Shown here: one piece after another, positions 1-7,633 of the stretch
Position numbering within the stretch: the first letter of the stretch is position 1
Layout: every line of letters begins with the position of its first letter
Source: an uncultured Mycoplasmatota bacterium
GTDB lineage: Bacteria; Bacillota_I; Bacilli_A; RF39; UBA660
Assembly: GCA_900546745.1 (NCBI GenBank)
Contig: URDT01000033.1
Span: 1 to 13,869 of the forward strand
Length of the DNA stretch: 13,869 nucleotides
Direction: 5' to 3'
Position numbers and translations under genes: made by a program
Notes under the pieces: generated by a model
The model's input: only the letters and a program-made list of their open reading frames with translations
The model's database searches: none
What the model was told of the DNA's origin: nothing

Positions 1-239
1 CCTTTTTTAATACTTTCTACAGCTTCAGTAGTTGTTTTTTCTGTAAACATACTAACATCATATTCACTTGTTTTATCAGTTTCTTCTTCTGTATCATCTG
101 CTTTTGTAGTACTACCGTTTTTGATAATATTCACAAATAAATTAGCAGCTACAAGTACAGCAATTGCTATTAAAACATAAAATATTTTTGTAAGAATTTC
201 TGTATAATTATCTTGAGCTTTACTATTCTTTTTTTCCAT
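1..239 (-). CDS. Membrane-anchored protein of unknown function, 3' end outside the window
   Basis: The start is ATG at 237-239, fixed by a strong ribosome binding site (GGAGG, seven bases upstream). About 79 residues are visible and the frame is open at the window edge. Residues 1-16 are polar, residues about 17-40 are a hydrophobic segment (FYVLIAIAVLVAANLFV), and the rest is acidic and Thr/Glu-rich. This looks like an N-in, single-span protein with an extracytoplasmic domain. Small proteins with this layout in related bacteria often carry a thioredoxin-like domain, but the part that would show a CxxC motif is outside the window, so that is only a guess. It follows smc by 64 bases with no clear terminator, so co-transcription is possible. 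Confidence 0.75.
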   Translation of the reverse strand, partial: MEKKNSKAQDNYTEILTKIFYVLIAIAVLVAANLFVNIIKNGSTTKADDTEEETDKTSEYDVSMFTEKTTTEAVESIKK

Positions 240-303
240 ATTATTACCTCCTAAATAATTCTAGCAAATTTTTGTTATTTTTTCTACTTTTTTCACGCAA
301 TTT

Positions 304-3237
304 TTAAAAATCTTCTAATCGAACACTCACTAATTTTGATACGCCAGACTCTTGCATTGTAATTCCATATAAAGTATCTGCATATTCCATAGTTCTTTTT
401 TTATGAGTAATTAAAATAAATTGTGTTTTTTCTTTTAATTTTGTAATATATTCTCCAAATCCATCAACATTTGCTTCATCTAAGGCAGCCTCTACTTCGT
501 CTAAAATACAAAAAGGCATTTCACGACATTTTAATATAGCAAATAATAAACTGATGGCTGTAAATGTTTTTTCTCCACCGGATAATAGTGAAATACTTTT
601 TAAACTTTTTCCTGGTGGAGAGGCAACAATTTCTATTCCTGTTTCTAATAAATTATCTGGATCTGTTAATTTTAATTCAGCATGACCACCTTTAAATAAT
701 TCTTGGAATGTTTCTTTGAATTTTTGATTAATATCTTCAAATGATTTTGAGAATTCTTGAATCATTACCTCATCCATTTCTTGAATGATCTCTAATAAAG
801 TATCTTCTGCTTTACTCAAATCTTCTCTTTGACTAGATAAAAATTCAAATCTTGTACTTACTTTTTCATATTCTTCAATGGAATCTAAATTGACATTACC
901 AAGTTCTTTAATTTCTCTTTTTAGATTACTAACTTGGTTTCTAGCCACTTCTATGTCCATTTCTAACTTATAAGTAGTCACAGCTTTTTCATAAGTCATA
1001 CTATAAGTTTCATTCAATTTGTTTAGTAATGTATCTAGTTTCACGTCCATTCGGTTAACTTCTATTTCCAAGTTATTTAAATCTTTATTTTTTTGGTTAT
1101 ATAATGAGTTCTCTTTTTTTAGATTTAATTCATATTCTTCTAAATCATCATTAATGTTCATTTTTTTATTTTTTAAACGGATTAAATTTTGATCTAATTC
1201 ATCTTTTTCTTTTAATGCCTGATAATATTGATTCAATATAGCCGTTTCTTCTTCAATTAAATTATTATTTAGTATTCCATTGGTTCCTGTAATTTGGTTT
1301 TCTAGTTCTTCTAGTTCTTTTTCTTGTTCCTTTAAATATTGCTCTTTTTGACGAATTAACTCTTGTTTATTGATTTTATTTCGATTACTGATATATAGTT
1401 TATCTTCAATCGATTTACGGTTATAATCAATTTCATTCATTTTATTTTCTATATCTTTAATTTCATTTATTTTTTGATCAAATTTTTTCAAACTATTTTC
1501 TAATTCATATTTTTCAGTCACAATATTTTTGGATTTTTGAATGGTTCCTCCTGTAATCGATCCTCCAACATGAAATAAAGATCCATCTAAAGTAACAATT
1601 CGATAAGATTGATGAATAAGTTTATTGATTTGATTTGCATGATCAATATTATCCACAACTAAAACATTTCCTAGCTGATTTTCTATAATATTTTTATAAA
1701 GGCTATCGCATTGTACTAAATTTGATGCAATATCAATAAAACCTTCCATTGTCTTCAATCTAGAAGAATCTATTTTTTTAGATTGAATGATATTTAAGGG
1801 GAAAAATGTTGCTCTACCCAAATTGTTTTGTTTTAGATATTGAATTGCTTCTTTTGCATTTTCTTCATTATCTACAATAATATTATTGGCAGCAAATCCT
1901 AAAACAGTGGTAATTGCAGTTGTATATTTTTCTTCTACTTCAATTACTTGTCCAATTGTAGAGCGGATTCCTCTTAATTTTGGATGATTTAAAACACTCT
2001 TTACAGCAACTGGTAAAAAGCTACTATTTTCAATACTTTCTTTTAAATGATCAATTTTATTTTCTAGTTCATTTTTCTGAATTAATTGATTTCTTAATTT
2101 CTTTTCTAGATTATTTCTCTCTTCACTAACAGTTTGAATTTCACTTTCATACTTTGTGATTTCATTTTCTAGTTGTTTTAATTGTTCTCTTTCTGTATCA
2201 GCCTCTATTTTTAATTTGTTGATTTCTAGTTTTATTTTTAATTGTTTTTCTTGAGATGCAACTAAACTTTCTTGAAGTTTACTATTTTCAACAGAGTATT
2301 TTTTTCGTTCTAACAAAATATTTTTTTGACCATTTAATTTTTCAACTTCTTTTGTTTTTTCAAGTAATTTATTTTGGGCATTTGTAATTTCATATTCTAT
2401 AACAGAAAGTGTATTTTTAAAAGTTTCTATTTTGGCTTCACTAGAGTTATGATTTGTTTCAGATTTTAATAATTCAGCACTTAGTTCTTCTATTTTTGCT
2501 TTACTTAATTGGTACTCATAATTAATATTTGTAATTTCAGATGTAATTAATGATACTTCAACCTCTTCTAATTCTTTGGATTTTTGTCCATAAATTAAAG
2601 CTTTTTCTTTTTGTTCTTTTAAAGGTTCTACTTGTGTTTCTAATTCTTTAATAATATCATTGACACGATTCATATTATCATGTGTTTTATCTAATTTTCT
2701 TAAAGCTTCTTCTTTTCTTTTTTTATATTTTAATACACGAGCTGCTTCTTCAAAAATAACTCTTCTTTCACTTGGCTTACTACTAATAATTTCGTCTACT
2801 TTACCTTGTGAAATAATATTAAAAGATTCTTTTGCAATTCCTGTATCAAGTAATAAATCGGTTACATCTTTTAAACGGCATTTTTCATTATTAATAAAGT
2901 ATTCATTTGTTCCATCTCGATATACTCTTCTTTTAATAGCTACTTCTTCATAATCAATTGGTAAATATTTATCTTGGTTATCGAATATTAACGTCACAGA
3001 TGCTACATTCAAAGGCTTTCTTGATTTTGATCCAGAGAAAATAACATCTGTCATATTTCCATCTCCTCTAAGAGATTTGACAGATTGTTCTCCAAGAACC
3101 CATCTAACAGCATCTACAATATTACTTTTTCCAGATCCATTTGGTCCAACTACTCCTGTAATTCCATTCGTTAAATCTAATGTAATTTTATCTGCGAATG
3201 ATTTAAAACCACTGGCTATTATTTTTTTTAAATACAT
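304..3237 (-). CDS. smc: Chromosome segregation/condensation ATPase SMC
   Basis: SMC is the ATPase of the Smc-ScpAB condensin, which organises and separates sister chromosomes. The N-terminal head holds Walker A (GPNGSGKSN, residues 31-39). A coiled-coil arm runs to about residue 405, the hinge spans about 405-570 (GIRSTIGQVIEV to GGSITGG), a return arm follows, and the C-terminal head carries the ABC signature LLSGGEK (about 882) and Walker B FCILDEVEAALDE (about 916). An in-frame GTG at 3246 would add three residues, but GGGTGAT sits correctly in front of the ATG at 3235-3237, so I place the start there, giving 977 residues. Bacillus SMC has nearly 1,190; heads and hinge are complete, so the difference is in shorter arms, as in Mycoplasma SMC. 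The gene has its own sigma-A promoter. Confidence 0.97.
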   Translation of the reverse strand: MYLKKIIASGFKSFADKITLDLTNGITGVVGPNGSGKSNIVDAVRWVLGEQSVKSLRGDGNMTDVIFSGSKSRKPLNVASVTLIFDNQDKYLPIDYEEVAIKRRVYRDGTNEYFINNEKCRLKDVTDLLLDTGIAKESFNIISQGKVDEIISSKPSERRVIFEEAARVLKYKKRKEEALRKLDKTHDNMNRVNDIIKELETQVEPLKEQKEKALIYGQKSKELEEVEVSLITSEITNINYEYQLSKAKIEELSAELLKSETNHNSSEAKIETFKNTLSVIEYEITNAQNKLLEKTKEVEKLNGQKNILLERKKYSVENSKLQESLVASQEKQLKIKLEINKLKIEADTEREQLKQLENEITKYESEIQTVSEERNNLEKKLRNQLIQKNELENKIDHLKESIENSSFLPVAVKSVLNHPKLRGIRSTIGQVIEVEEKYTTAITTVLGFAANNIIVDNEENAKEAIQYLKQNNLGRATFFPLNIIQSKKIDSSRLKTMEGFIDIASNLVQCDSLYKNIIENQLGNVLVVDNIDHANQINKLIHQSYRIVTLDGSLFHVGGSITGGTIQKSKNIVTEKYELENSLKKFDQKINEIKDIENKMNEIDYNRKSIEDKLYISNRNKINKQELIRQKEQYLKEQEKELEELENQITGTNGILNNNLIEEETAILNQYYQALKEKDELDQNLIRLKNKKMNINDDLEEYELNLKKENSLYNQKNKDLNNLEIEVNRMDVKLDTLLNKLNETYSMTYEKAVTTYKLEMDIEVARNQVSNLKREIKELGNVNLDSIEEYEKVSTRFEFLSSQREDLSKAEDTLLEIIQEMDEVMIQEFSKSFEDINQKFKETFQELFKGGHAELKLTDPDNLLETGIEIVASPPGKSLKSISLLSGGEKTFTAISLLFAILKCREMPFCILDEVEAALDEANVDGFGEYITKLKEKTQFILITHKKRTMEYADTLYGITMQESGVSKLVSVRLEDF

Positions 3238-3275
3238 ACTAATCACCCAATCTGTAAATGGTTTGTCTAGTTAAC

Positions 3276-3304
3276 ATTATACTATAAAGTTATCATTTTC
3301 TCAA
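3276..3304 (-). promoter_or_regulatory. Sigma-A promoter of smc
   Basis: On the minus strand TTGAGA (3299-3304), a 17-base spacer and TATAAT (3276-3281) form a near-consensus vegetative promoter about 40 bases upstream of the smc start codon. Confidence 0.75.
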
Positions 3305-3306
3305 TT

Positions 3307-3330
3307 AAAAAAACACCTAAATTAATAGGT
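3307..3330 (-). terminator. Weak intrinsic terminator after the amidase gene
   Basis: A short hairpin (ACCTA 3315-3319 with TAGGT 3326-3330, 6-base loop) is followed on the minus strand by seven T. The stem is only 5 bp, so efficiency is uncertain. It would separate the amidase transcript from smc, and it abuts the smc -35 element. Confidence 0.4.
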
Positions 3331-3352
3331 ATTAAAAATAACAATTCTCATA

Positions 3353-3838
3353 TTATCTTTTTTTATATATCTTATTTAAATCACTAATTAAATTTTCCAA
3401 GGGAAATTTATCATTAGGGCAAGAAACTCTAACAATAGGATTGATATCTTGGTGACCTACTATATGGTTTCTATCAATTTTAAAATCAACCCCATATTCA
3501 TTTTTTATATAATCAATAATATTACACATAATTTTTAAAGTTACTTTATACTGTTCTTTCATTAGAGATCCATCTATAGATTCATTTTCAATAGAATAGG
3601 TATAATAATTTGCATTCACGTTTCTTTGATTAACCAAATTATTTTTAGAAAATTTATAGTATACATCATTAGAAGGATTCAAAGAAGTACCGTTTGCCCA
3701 AGCACTATCTTCTAGACTGACAAATTGTTGAAAATTTCCTTCTCTACTAACAGCAAAATGGCTAGATACTTCGGAATTTTTATCATAAAAGTTTTTGATA
3801 ATTTTTCCATAATCAAAACTAATGTGACATACTATCAT
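3353..3838 (-). CDS. N-acetylmuramoyl-L-alanine amidase (Amidase_2 type), start probably lost
   Basis: The protein resembles zinc-dependent Amidase_2/PGRP-fold enzymes that cut the bond between MurNAc and the stem peptide. Counting from Met at 3838, probable zinc ligands are His5 (MIVCHIS), His129 (VGHQD) and Cys140 (VSCPND); SSHFAVS, SAWANG and YSIENES match the family core. The 161 residues begin abruptly inside the first core strand and no ribosome binding site precedes this ATG. In-frame coding sense continues upstream to about 3901 with a typical family N-terminus (SNCYKG...CIPD) but no ATG, GTG or TTG. The codon at 3899-3901 is ATA where an ATG would overlap the upstream stop. Either the start has mutated and the gene is dead or truncated, or ATA initiates. 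No signal peptide is seen, which would suit a phage-type endolysin. Confidence 0.7.
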   Translation of the reverse strand: MIVCHISFDYGKIIKNFYDKNSEVSSHFAVSREGNFQQFVSLEDSAWANGTSLNPSNDVYYKFSKNNLVNQRNVNANYYTYSIENESIDGSLMKEQYKVTLKIMCNIIDYIKNEYGVDFKIDRNHIVGHQDINPIVRVSCPNDKFPLENLISDLNKIYKKR

Positions 3839-3897
3839 GTCTGGAATACAATGATTATGTCCTTTATAGCAGTTTGAAGTGAACTCATCGTGATGGA

Positions 3898-4382
3898 TTA
3901 TTTTTTCTTACTATTGCTTCTAAATTTTGAAAGAAATTCTTTATAATTTTGTTTATTTACTCCCTTATTTAAGTAAATTAATTGTTCTATTATCTTTTCA
4001 TTGTATCGATTTAAAATAACGAAATAGTAATAAAATGTTAGATAAAGATATTTATCTATTCCGTTTAAAATCATTTGATTTATTCCTTTGATAAAAAATT
4101 TATCTTCTAGTTTTTTTCGATCATATAGAAAATATTGTTTTATTGTCAAATTGTAATATTTTTTCAAAGAATTTTTCTAAGTCAATATTTTCGATTTGTC
4201 TAAAGAAAAAAGGTAAATAGCGTCTATCTTCTGTTTCTAAAATTTCCTTACTAATATCATCTAAATCTTTATCATTGGAAAAATAAGCATATAAGAATAA
4301 ATTTCTAGGATTTTTTTCCTTTAGAATTTTTTCTTTTAGTTGTTGATTACTCCCCCTTTAAATTTAATATTTCTTCTATCAT
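3898..4382 (-). pseudogene. Frameshifted hypothetical gene (about 160 codons)
   Basis: Three consecutive minus-strand pieces read as one protein only if two frameshifts are repaired. The first piece starts at ATG 4380-4382 (MIEEILNLKG) and stops after a run of five G at 4362-4366; removing one G joins it to a long open frame rich in Lys, Glu, Phe and Asn that ends at TGA 4121-4123. A third piece, in another frame from about 4125 down to TAA at 3898-3900, continues with the same composition (DRKKLEDKF, GINQMILNGIDKY). The middle piece has no start codon. The 89-residue C-terminal piece has a possible TTG start at 4167 but no good ribosome binding site. I do not recognise the family. Its stop adjoins the likely ancestral start of the amidase, so the two were probably an operon. 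Confidence 0.6.
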
Positions 4383-4517
4383 TCATTTCACCATTTTCAT
4401 TATATCATACTTTTTTTTCTTTATACCTTCATGATTTTAAAATAACAACCATTTTATCGTAGAGTTAGCCTAGTCAATAATTCAATTTCCACATACCTTA
4501 TTCATAGAGGTGTTGAT

Positions 4518-5321
4518 ATGGATATTATTATTGAGTTAAATCCAGCCTTACAGGCTTTGATTGCAACTTTATTTACTTGGAGTATTACAATACTTGGAGC
4601 GGCCATTGTTTTCTTTTTCAAAAAGATTAATAAAAATATTATGGATGCTATGTTAGGATTTGCAGCAGGTGTTATGATTGCAGCATCATTCTGGTCACTT
4701 CTTTCTCCATCTATTGAAATGTCAGAAAGTTTAAATATGATTCCATGGCTTATTGCTGCTATAGGATTTCTAAGTGGTGGAGGTTTACTCTTTTTAGGAG
4801 ATAAATTATTTGATCTATTTTCTAAAAAAAGCAAACTCAAAAAAGAAGAAAATAGTCGTTTAAAAAGATGTCTTATGTTGATATTTTCAATCACTCTTCA
4901 TAATATTCCAGAAGGTCTTGCAGTTGGTGTTGCTTTTGGTTCTTTAGCATATGGTTTAGAAGGCGTTACTATTGCTTCTTCTAGTTTATTAGCACTAGGA
5001 ATTGGCTTACAAAATTTTCCTGAAGGTACTGCTGTTAGTGTTCCTTTAAGACGAGAAGGAATGTCTAGGAAAAAAGCATTCTTTTATGGACAGTTAAGTG
5101 GAATTGTAGAACCCATCAGTGGAGTAATCGGAGCAATACTGGTTTTAAAAATTAGAAATTTATTACCTTTTCTATTAGCATTTGCTGCTGGAGCTATGAT
5201 TTACGTTGTAGTGGAAGAATTAATTCCTGAAAGTCAAACAAATAAGAAAAAAGACCTAATGGCCTTCTTTACTCTAATTGGATTTTCTATTATGATGGTT
5301 CTTGATGTGGCACTAGGATAA
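4518..5321 (+). CDS. ZIP-family divalent metal transporter
   Basis: An integral membrane transporter of the ZIP (ZupT-like) family, which imports zinc and related divalent metals into the cytoplasm. The 267 residues form about eight hydrophobic segments. The metal-site motifs are present: HNIPEG (128-133), QNFPEG (165-170), GIVEP (195-199) and a late VEELIPE (232-238). A charged cytoplasmic loop lies at about 101-118 (KKSKLKKEENSRLKR). The ATG is preceded by AGAGGTG at a suitable distance. It is the only plus-strand gene in the window and is monocistronic, closed by a terminator. Upstream, TTAGCCTA at 4465-4472 resembles the core of DtxR-type metal-regulator boxes, but the flanks match poorly. 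Which metal is carried cannot be told from sequence. Confidence 0.93.
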   Translation: MDIIIELNPALQALIATLFTWSITILGAAIVFFFKKINKNIMDAMLGFAAGVMIAASFWSLLSPSIEMSESLNMIPWLIAAIGFLSGGGLLFLGDKLFDLFSKKSKLKKEENSRLKRCLMLIFSITLHNIPEGLAVGVAFGSLAYGLEGVTIASSSLLALGIGLQNFPEGTAVSVPLRREGMSRKKAFFYGQLSGIVEPISGVIGAILVLKIRNLLPFLLAFAAGAMIYVVVEELIPESQTNKKKDLMAFFTLIGFSIMMVLDVALG

Positions 5322-5351
5322 AAAAGATCTAGTTAATTCTAGATTTTTTTT
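5321..5351 (+). terminator. Intrinsic terminator of the ZIP transporter gene
   Basis: Hairpin ATCTAG (5327-5332), loop TTAATT, CTAGAT (5339-5344), flanked by A5 and followed by a run of T to 5351. It begins at the stop codon of the transporter gene. Confidence 0.8.
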
Positions 5352-5515
5352 GATTCAACATTTCATTAATTATATTCAATATTTCTTTTTTCATGGTATG
5401 AGTATTAATAAAGCTATCTATCATATCCGATAAAATTTTTTCAAAATGATTTCAATCAATTTGAGTTTGATCTATTGGTCTTTTTGACATTTTTTAATTC
5501 TATAAATTTTTTCAT
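5329..5515 (-). pseudogene. Small broken gene with an in-frame TGA
   Basis: From ATG at 5488-5490 a frame reads 12 residues (MSKRPIDQTQID), meets TGA at 5452-5454, then continues for 40 sensible codons (NHFEKILSDMIDSF...) to TAG at 5329-5331. TGG (Trp) at the TGA would make a 53-residue protein. The ribosome binding site GGAGG instead serves ATG 5513-5515 in another frame, which gives only 19 residues, so a frameshift near codon 9 is also likely. TGA is a stop elsewhere in this window, so I read this as a pseudogene rather than recoding. Family unknown. It has a promoter and an operator-like palindrome in front and overlaps the ZIP terminator. This remnant, the palindrome and the dacF terminator account for the stretch 5322-5646. 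Confidence 0.45.
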
Positions 5516-5526
5516 AATTCCTCCTT

Positions 5527-5546
5527 ATATGAAAATTATTTCATAT
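5527..5546. promoter_or_regulatory. Perfect 8-bp inverted repeat, operator candidate
   Basis: ATATGAAA (5527-5534), four bases, TTTCATAT (5539-5546). It sits between the -10 element and the ribosome binding site of the small broken gene, where a repressor would block transcription. No long T run follows, so a terminator is unlikely. Confidence 0.45.
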
Positions 5547-5548
5547 TG

Positions 5549-5577
5549 GTTATATTATTATTTATTATAAAAAGCAA
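5549..5577 (-). promoter_or_regulatory. Promoter candidate for the small broken gene
   Basis: On the minus strand TTGCTT (5572-5577), a 17-base spacer and TATAAC (5549-5554). The match is moderate in very AT-rich DNA; the position just ahead of the palindrome and GGAGG supports it. Confidence 0.4.
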
Positions 5578-5601
5578 TACAATATGAATTTTTTTTCACA
5601 T

Positions 5602-5635
5602 AAAAAAATCCAGTTATTATTTATTTCTGGATTTT
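5602..5635 (-). terminator. Intrinsic terminator of the carboxypeptidase gene
   Basis: 9-bp stem AAAATCCAG (5605-5613) with CTGGATTTT (5627-5635), then a T run on the minus strand (A tract 5602-5608 on the plus strand). It lies 11 bases past the stop codon. Confidence 0.85.
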
Positions 5636-5646
5636 AGTGTTAATAA

Positions 5647-6840
5647 TTAAAATTTAATATTACCAATAATCATATTTTTTAAATATCTACCATATAGTTC
5701 TAAGATATTTGCTTCTTTTACATCTTGTTTTACTGTTAAAGTAATTTCTTTAATTAATTTTCCATCTTCTTTTACTTTTAAAGTTCCTACTTTATCACCT
5801 TTTTTAACAGGTGCTTTTATTTTATCTAATTTTGTTTCATAAGTAATATCTCCCATTTTTTCTGTTTTTTTAGAGAGAATTGAAGCATTATCTTTTGTAA
5901 TAATACTAACATTTTGATTTTTAGCTTTTTCGATTTGAACTTCTGTAACTACATCTCCTTGTTTTACTAATTCTGTTGATTTATATTGTGCGAAACCATA
6001 ATCTAATAAAGCCGATGTTTCTGAGGTTCTAAGTCCATTTGATTCTTCTCCCATAACAACAGATATTAATCTCATATCATTTTTTTTAGCTGTTGCAGTT
6101 AAACAATATCCTGCTTCTGTTGTATAACCTGTTTTTAAACCGTCCACACCATTATAAAATCTCACTAATTTATTTGTATTTACAAGCCAAAATTCTTTAC
6201 TAGTTCCCTTTCTTAAATAGTCTTCATAAATGGATGTAAAGGTTAGTACTTTTTCATGTTTTACAAGTTCTCTAGCAATCATAGCCATATCATAAGCACT
6301 AGAATAATGATTAGCGTCATCTAAACCATGAGGATTTTTAAAATTTGTATCTTTTAATCCAAGTTCTTTTACTTTATCATTCATCATTTTTACAAATTCA
6401 TCTGTAGTTCCTGCTACTGCTTCTGCCAAAGCAACTACAGCATCATTACCACTAGCTACAGCTACTCCTTTAAACATATCTTCTACTTTCATTTGTTCTC
6501 CCGTTTCCAATAAAATTTGTGATCCACCCATACCGGAAGCATTACTACTAGCTGTAACCATATCATCCCAATGAATAATTCCTTTTTCTATACTTTCTAC
6601 AATTACTAGCATACTCATAATTTTTGTCATAGAAGCAGGCGCTAGCTTTTCATGAGAATTCTTTTCAAATAATATTTGTCCTGTTGATGCATCTATTAAA
6701 ATTGCTGATTTCGCATTTTGAGCTAATGAGACATTTGTACCATTATTTTCTTCAACATTTGTATCTGTTGCTTCTTCGGCTTGAATAGCCATAGGAAATA
6801 ATATTAAAAAACAGCTCAATAAAATAATTATTTTTTTCAT
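5647..6840 (-). CDS. dacF: D-alanyl-D-alanine carboxypeptidase (DacF/DacA, PBP5 type)
   Basis: A penicillin-binding serine peptidase (S11 family) that removes the terminal D-Ala from peptidoglycan stem peptides outside the membrane. Numbered from ATG 6838-6840 (GAGAGGTGG upstream; an in-frame start at 6876 has no such site), the 397 residues comprise a signal peptide (1-about 21, ending AIQA), the catalytic SxxK motif (Ser70-Met-Thr-Lys73), SGN (130-132) and KTG (236-238), a beta-rich PBP5_C domain (about 285-370), and a C-terminal amphipathic helix (about 377-397) that typically anchors the enzyme. In Bacillus subtilis dacF lies immediately upstream of spoIIA. Here a homologue is nearby but on the far side of spoVA, which is why I favour dacF over vegetative dacA. 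A perfect 0A box lies just upstream. The family is certain, the exact paralogue is not. Confidence 0.9.
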   Translation of the reverse strand: MKKIIILLSCFLILFPMAIQAEEATDTNVEENNGTNVSLAQNAKSAILIDASTGQILFEKNSHEKLAPASMTKIMSMLVIVESIEKGIIHWDDMVTASSNASGMGGSQILLETGEQMKVEDMFKGVAVASGNDAVVALAEAVAGTTDEFVKMMNDKVKELGLKDTNFKNPHGLDDANHYSSAYDMAMIARELVKHEKVLTFTSIYEDYLRKGTSKEFWLVNTNKLVRFYNGVDGLKTGYTTEAGYCLTATAKKNDMRLISVVMGEESNGLRTSETSALLDYGFAQYKSTELVKQGDVVTEVQIEKAKNQNVSIITKDNASILSKKTEKMGDITYETKLDKIKAPVKKGDKVGTLKVKEDGKLIKEITLTVKQDVKEANILELYGRYLKNMIIGNIKF

Positions 6841-6868
6841 AATCCACCTCTCAATAAAATTTATGTTT

Positions 6869-6875
6869 TTCGACA
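6869..6875 (-). promoter_or_regulatory. 0A box (Spo0A-binding consensus) upstream of the carboxypeptidase
   Basis: A perfect TGTCGAA on the minus strand, 28 bases before the dacF start codon and just after the gatD terminator. One site alone could be chance (about one exact match is expected in the whole window on both strands), but two more occur at spoIIA. Confidence 0.4.
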
Positions 6876-6909
6876 AAAAAAAGAATAAATTGACAACTTT
6901 ATTCTTTTT
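6875..6909 (-). terminator. Intrinsic terminator of murT-gatD
   Basis: 12-bp AT-rich stem AAAAAGAATAAA (6878-6889) with TTTATTCTTTTT (6898-6909), loop of 8, followed on the minus strand by a T run. It overlaps the gatD stop codon. Confidence 0.7.
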
Positions 6910-7633
6910 ATTTTATATATTCATGATTGAAATTTTTATTGTAATTATTATATGCTTTTATTTGTAATTTTAAATCAAATTTTTTAAATTTATAATCAGG
7001 ATATTTATTAAGTAAAACTTCTTTTACAATCTTTTTTAGAAAAAAGGGATTTCTAACTAAAATAGGACCAATTAAATAAGTTCCATAAAAATTTTTATAA
7101 TGAACACCTTCTGTTTTAGAATTTGGATAACTTCCAACTCCTTTTATTACTTCAAACATTGGTAAGTCATTTTCTTTCATTACTGTACTTTGATTTTGAA
7201 ATCCTATTATTTTTTCACTAAAAAATGGACTTCTCATGATACATTCATCAATCATACGAAATGATTCTTCTTTTGAATAGTAATTGAAAATACCTAGTGT
7301 TTTTATTTTTTTATTTTGTTGATTTAAAATATATTTTCCAAATAAATTAATAGCATTACCTGTAATCAAGAAAAATTTTCCGGCTTCGATTTGTTGTTGA
7401 ATATCTTCTCGATATTTCATCAAGTGAGGAAGAATTAAATTTTGATTGTTTTCTGTTCCTGTCCCCATGTAAACAAAATCATATTTTGAAAAATCTAGGT
7501 CATCATCAAGTGTTAAGAAATGAATAGATACTCTAACACCTTGTTCTTCTAACGACTTTTTTAAGGCTTTGATATTTCCACTTTCACCATATAAGTTTAA
7601 AAGGTCATAGTATAAGTAAGCAATTGTAATCAT
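6908..7633 (-). CDS. gatD: GatD-like glutamine amidotransferase subunit lacking the catalytic Cys and His
   Basis: GatD is the class I (CobB/CobQ-like) glutaminase that passes ammonia to MurT for amidation of lipid II D-Glu to D-iso-Gln. The fold is recognisable: LYYDLLNLYGESGN (7-20) at the N-terminus, MGTGTEN (56-62) and the late GTYLIGPIL (184-192). The nucleophile position, normally in a CGGYQ-like motif near residue 94, reads ITGNAINLFG (90-99) with Thr91 in place of Cys. The catalytic His of GTYLHGPIL is Ile188. The only Cys is Cys131, outside the active site. The frame is intact and of normal length (241 residues), with AGGTGA before ATG 7631-7633 and a one-base overlap with murT. I infer a maintained pseudoenzyme: either MurT uses free ammonia, or the pair has another job. 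Confidence 0.85.
   Translation of the reverse strand: MITIAYLYYDLLNLYGESGNIKALKKSLEEQGVRVSIHFLTLDDDLDFSKYDFVYMGTGTENNQNLILPHLMKYREDIQQQIEAGKFFLITGNAINLFGKYILNQQNKKIKTLGIFNYYSKEESFRMIDECIMRSPFFSEKIIGFQNQSTVMKENDLPMFEVIKGVGSYPNSKTEGVHYKNFYGTYLIGPILVRNPFFLKKIVKEVLLNKYPDYKFKKFDLKLQIKAYNNYNKNFNHEYIK

Noticed and set aside
2660..3274. Plus-strand open frames of 97 and 65 codons
   Set aside because: Both are antisense to the conserved N-terminal head of SMC.
4502..4894. Minus-strand open frame of 130 codons
   Set aside because: It lies antisense inside the well-supported ZIP transporter gene, and its low-complexity translation has no sign of a real protein.
5452..5454. In-frame TGA in a small reading frame as a sign of TGA=Trp (genetic code 4)
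   Set aside because: spoVAC/spoVAD and spoVAD/spoVAE are joined by ATGA overlaps and their proteins end at the normal family length at TGA, while Trp is encoded by TGG in clear genes such as smc. TGA is a stop here.
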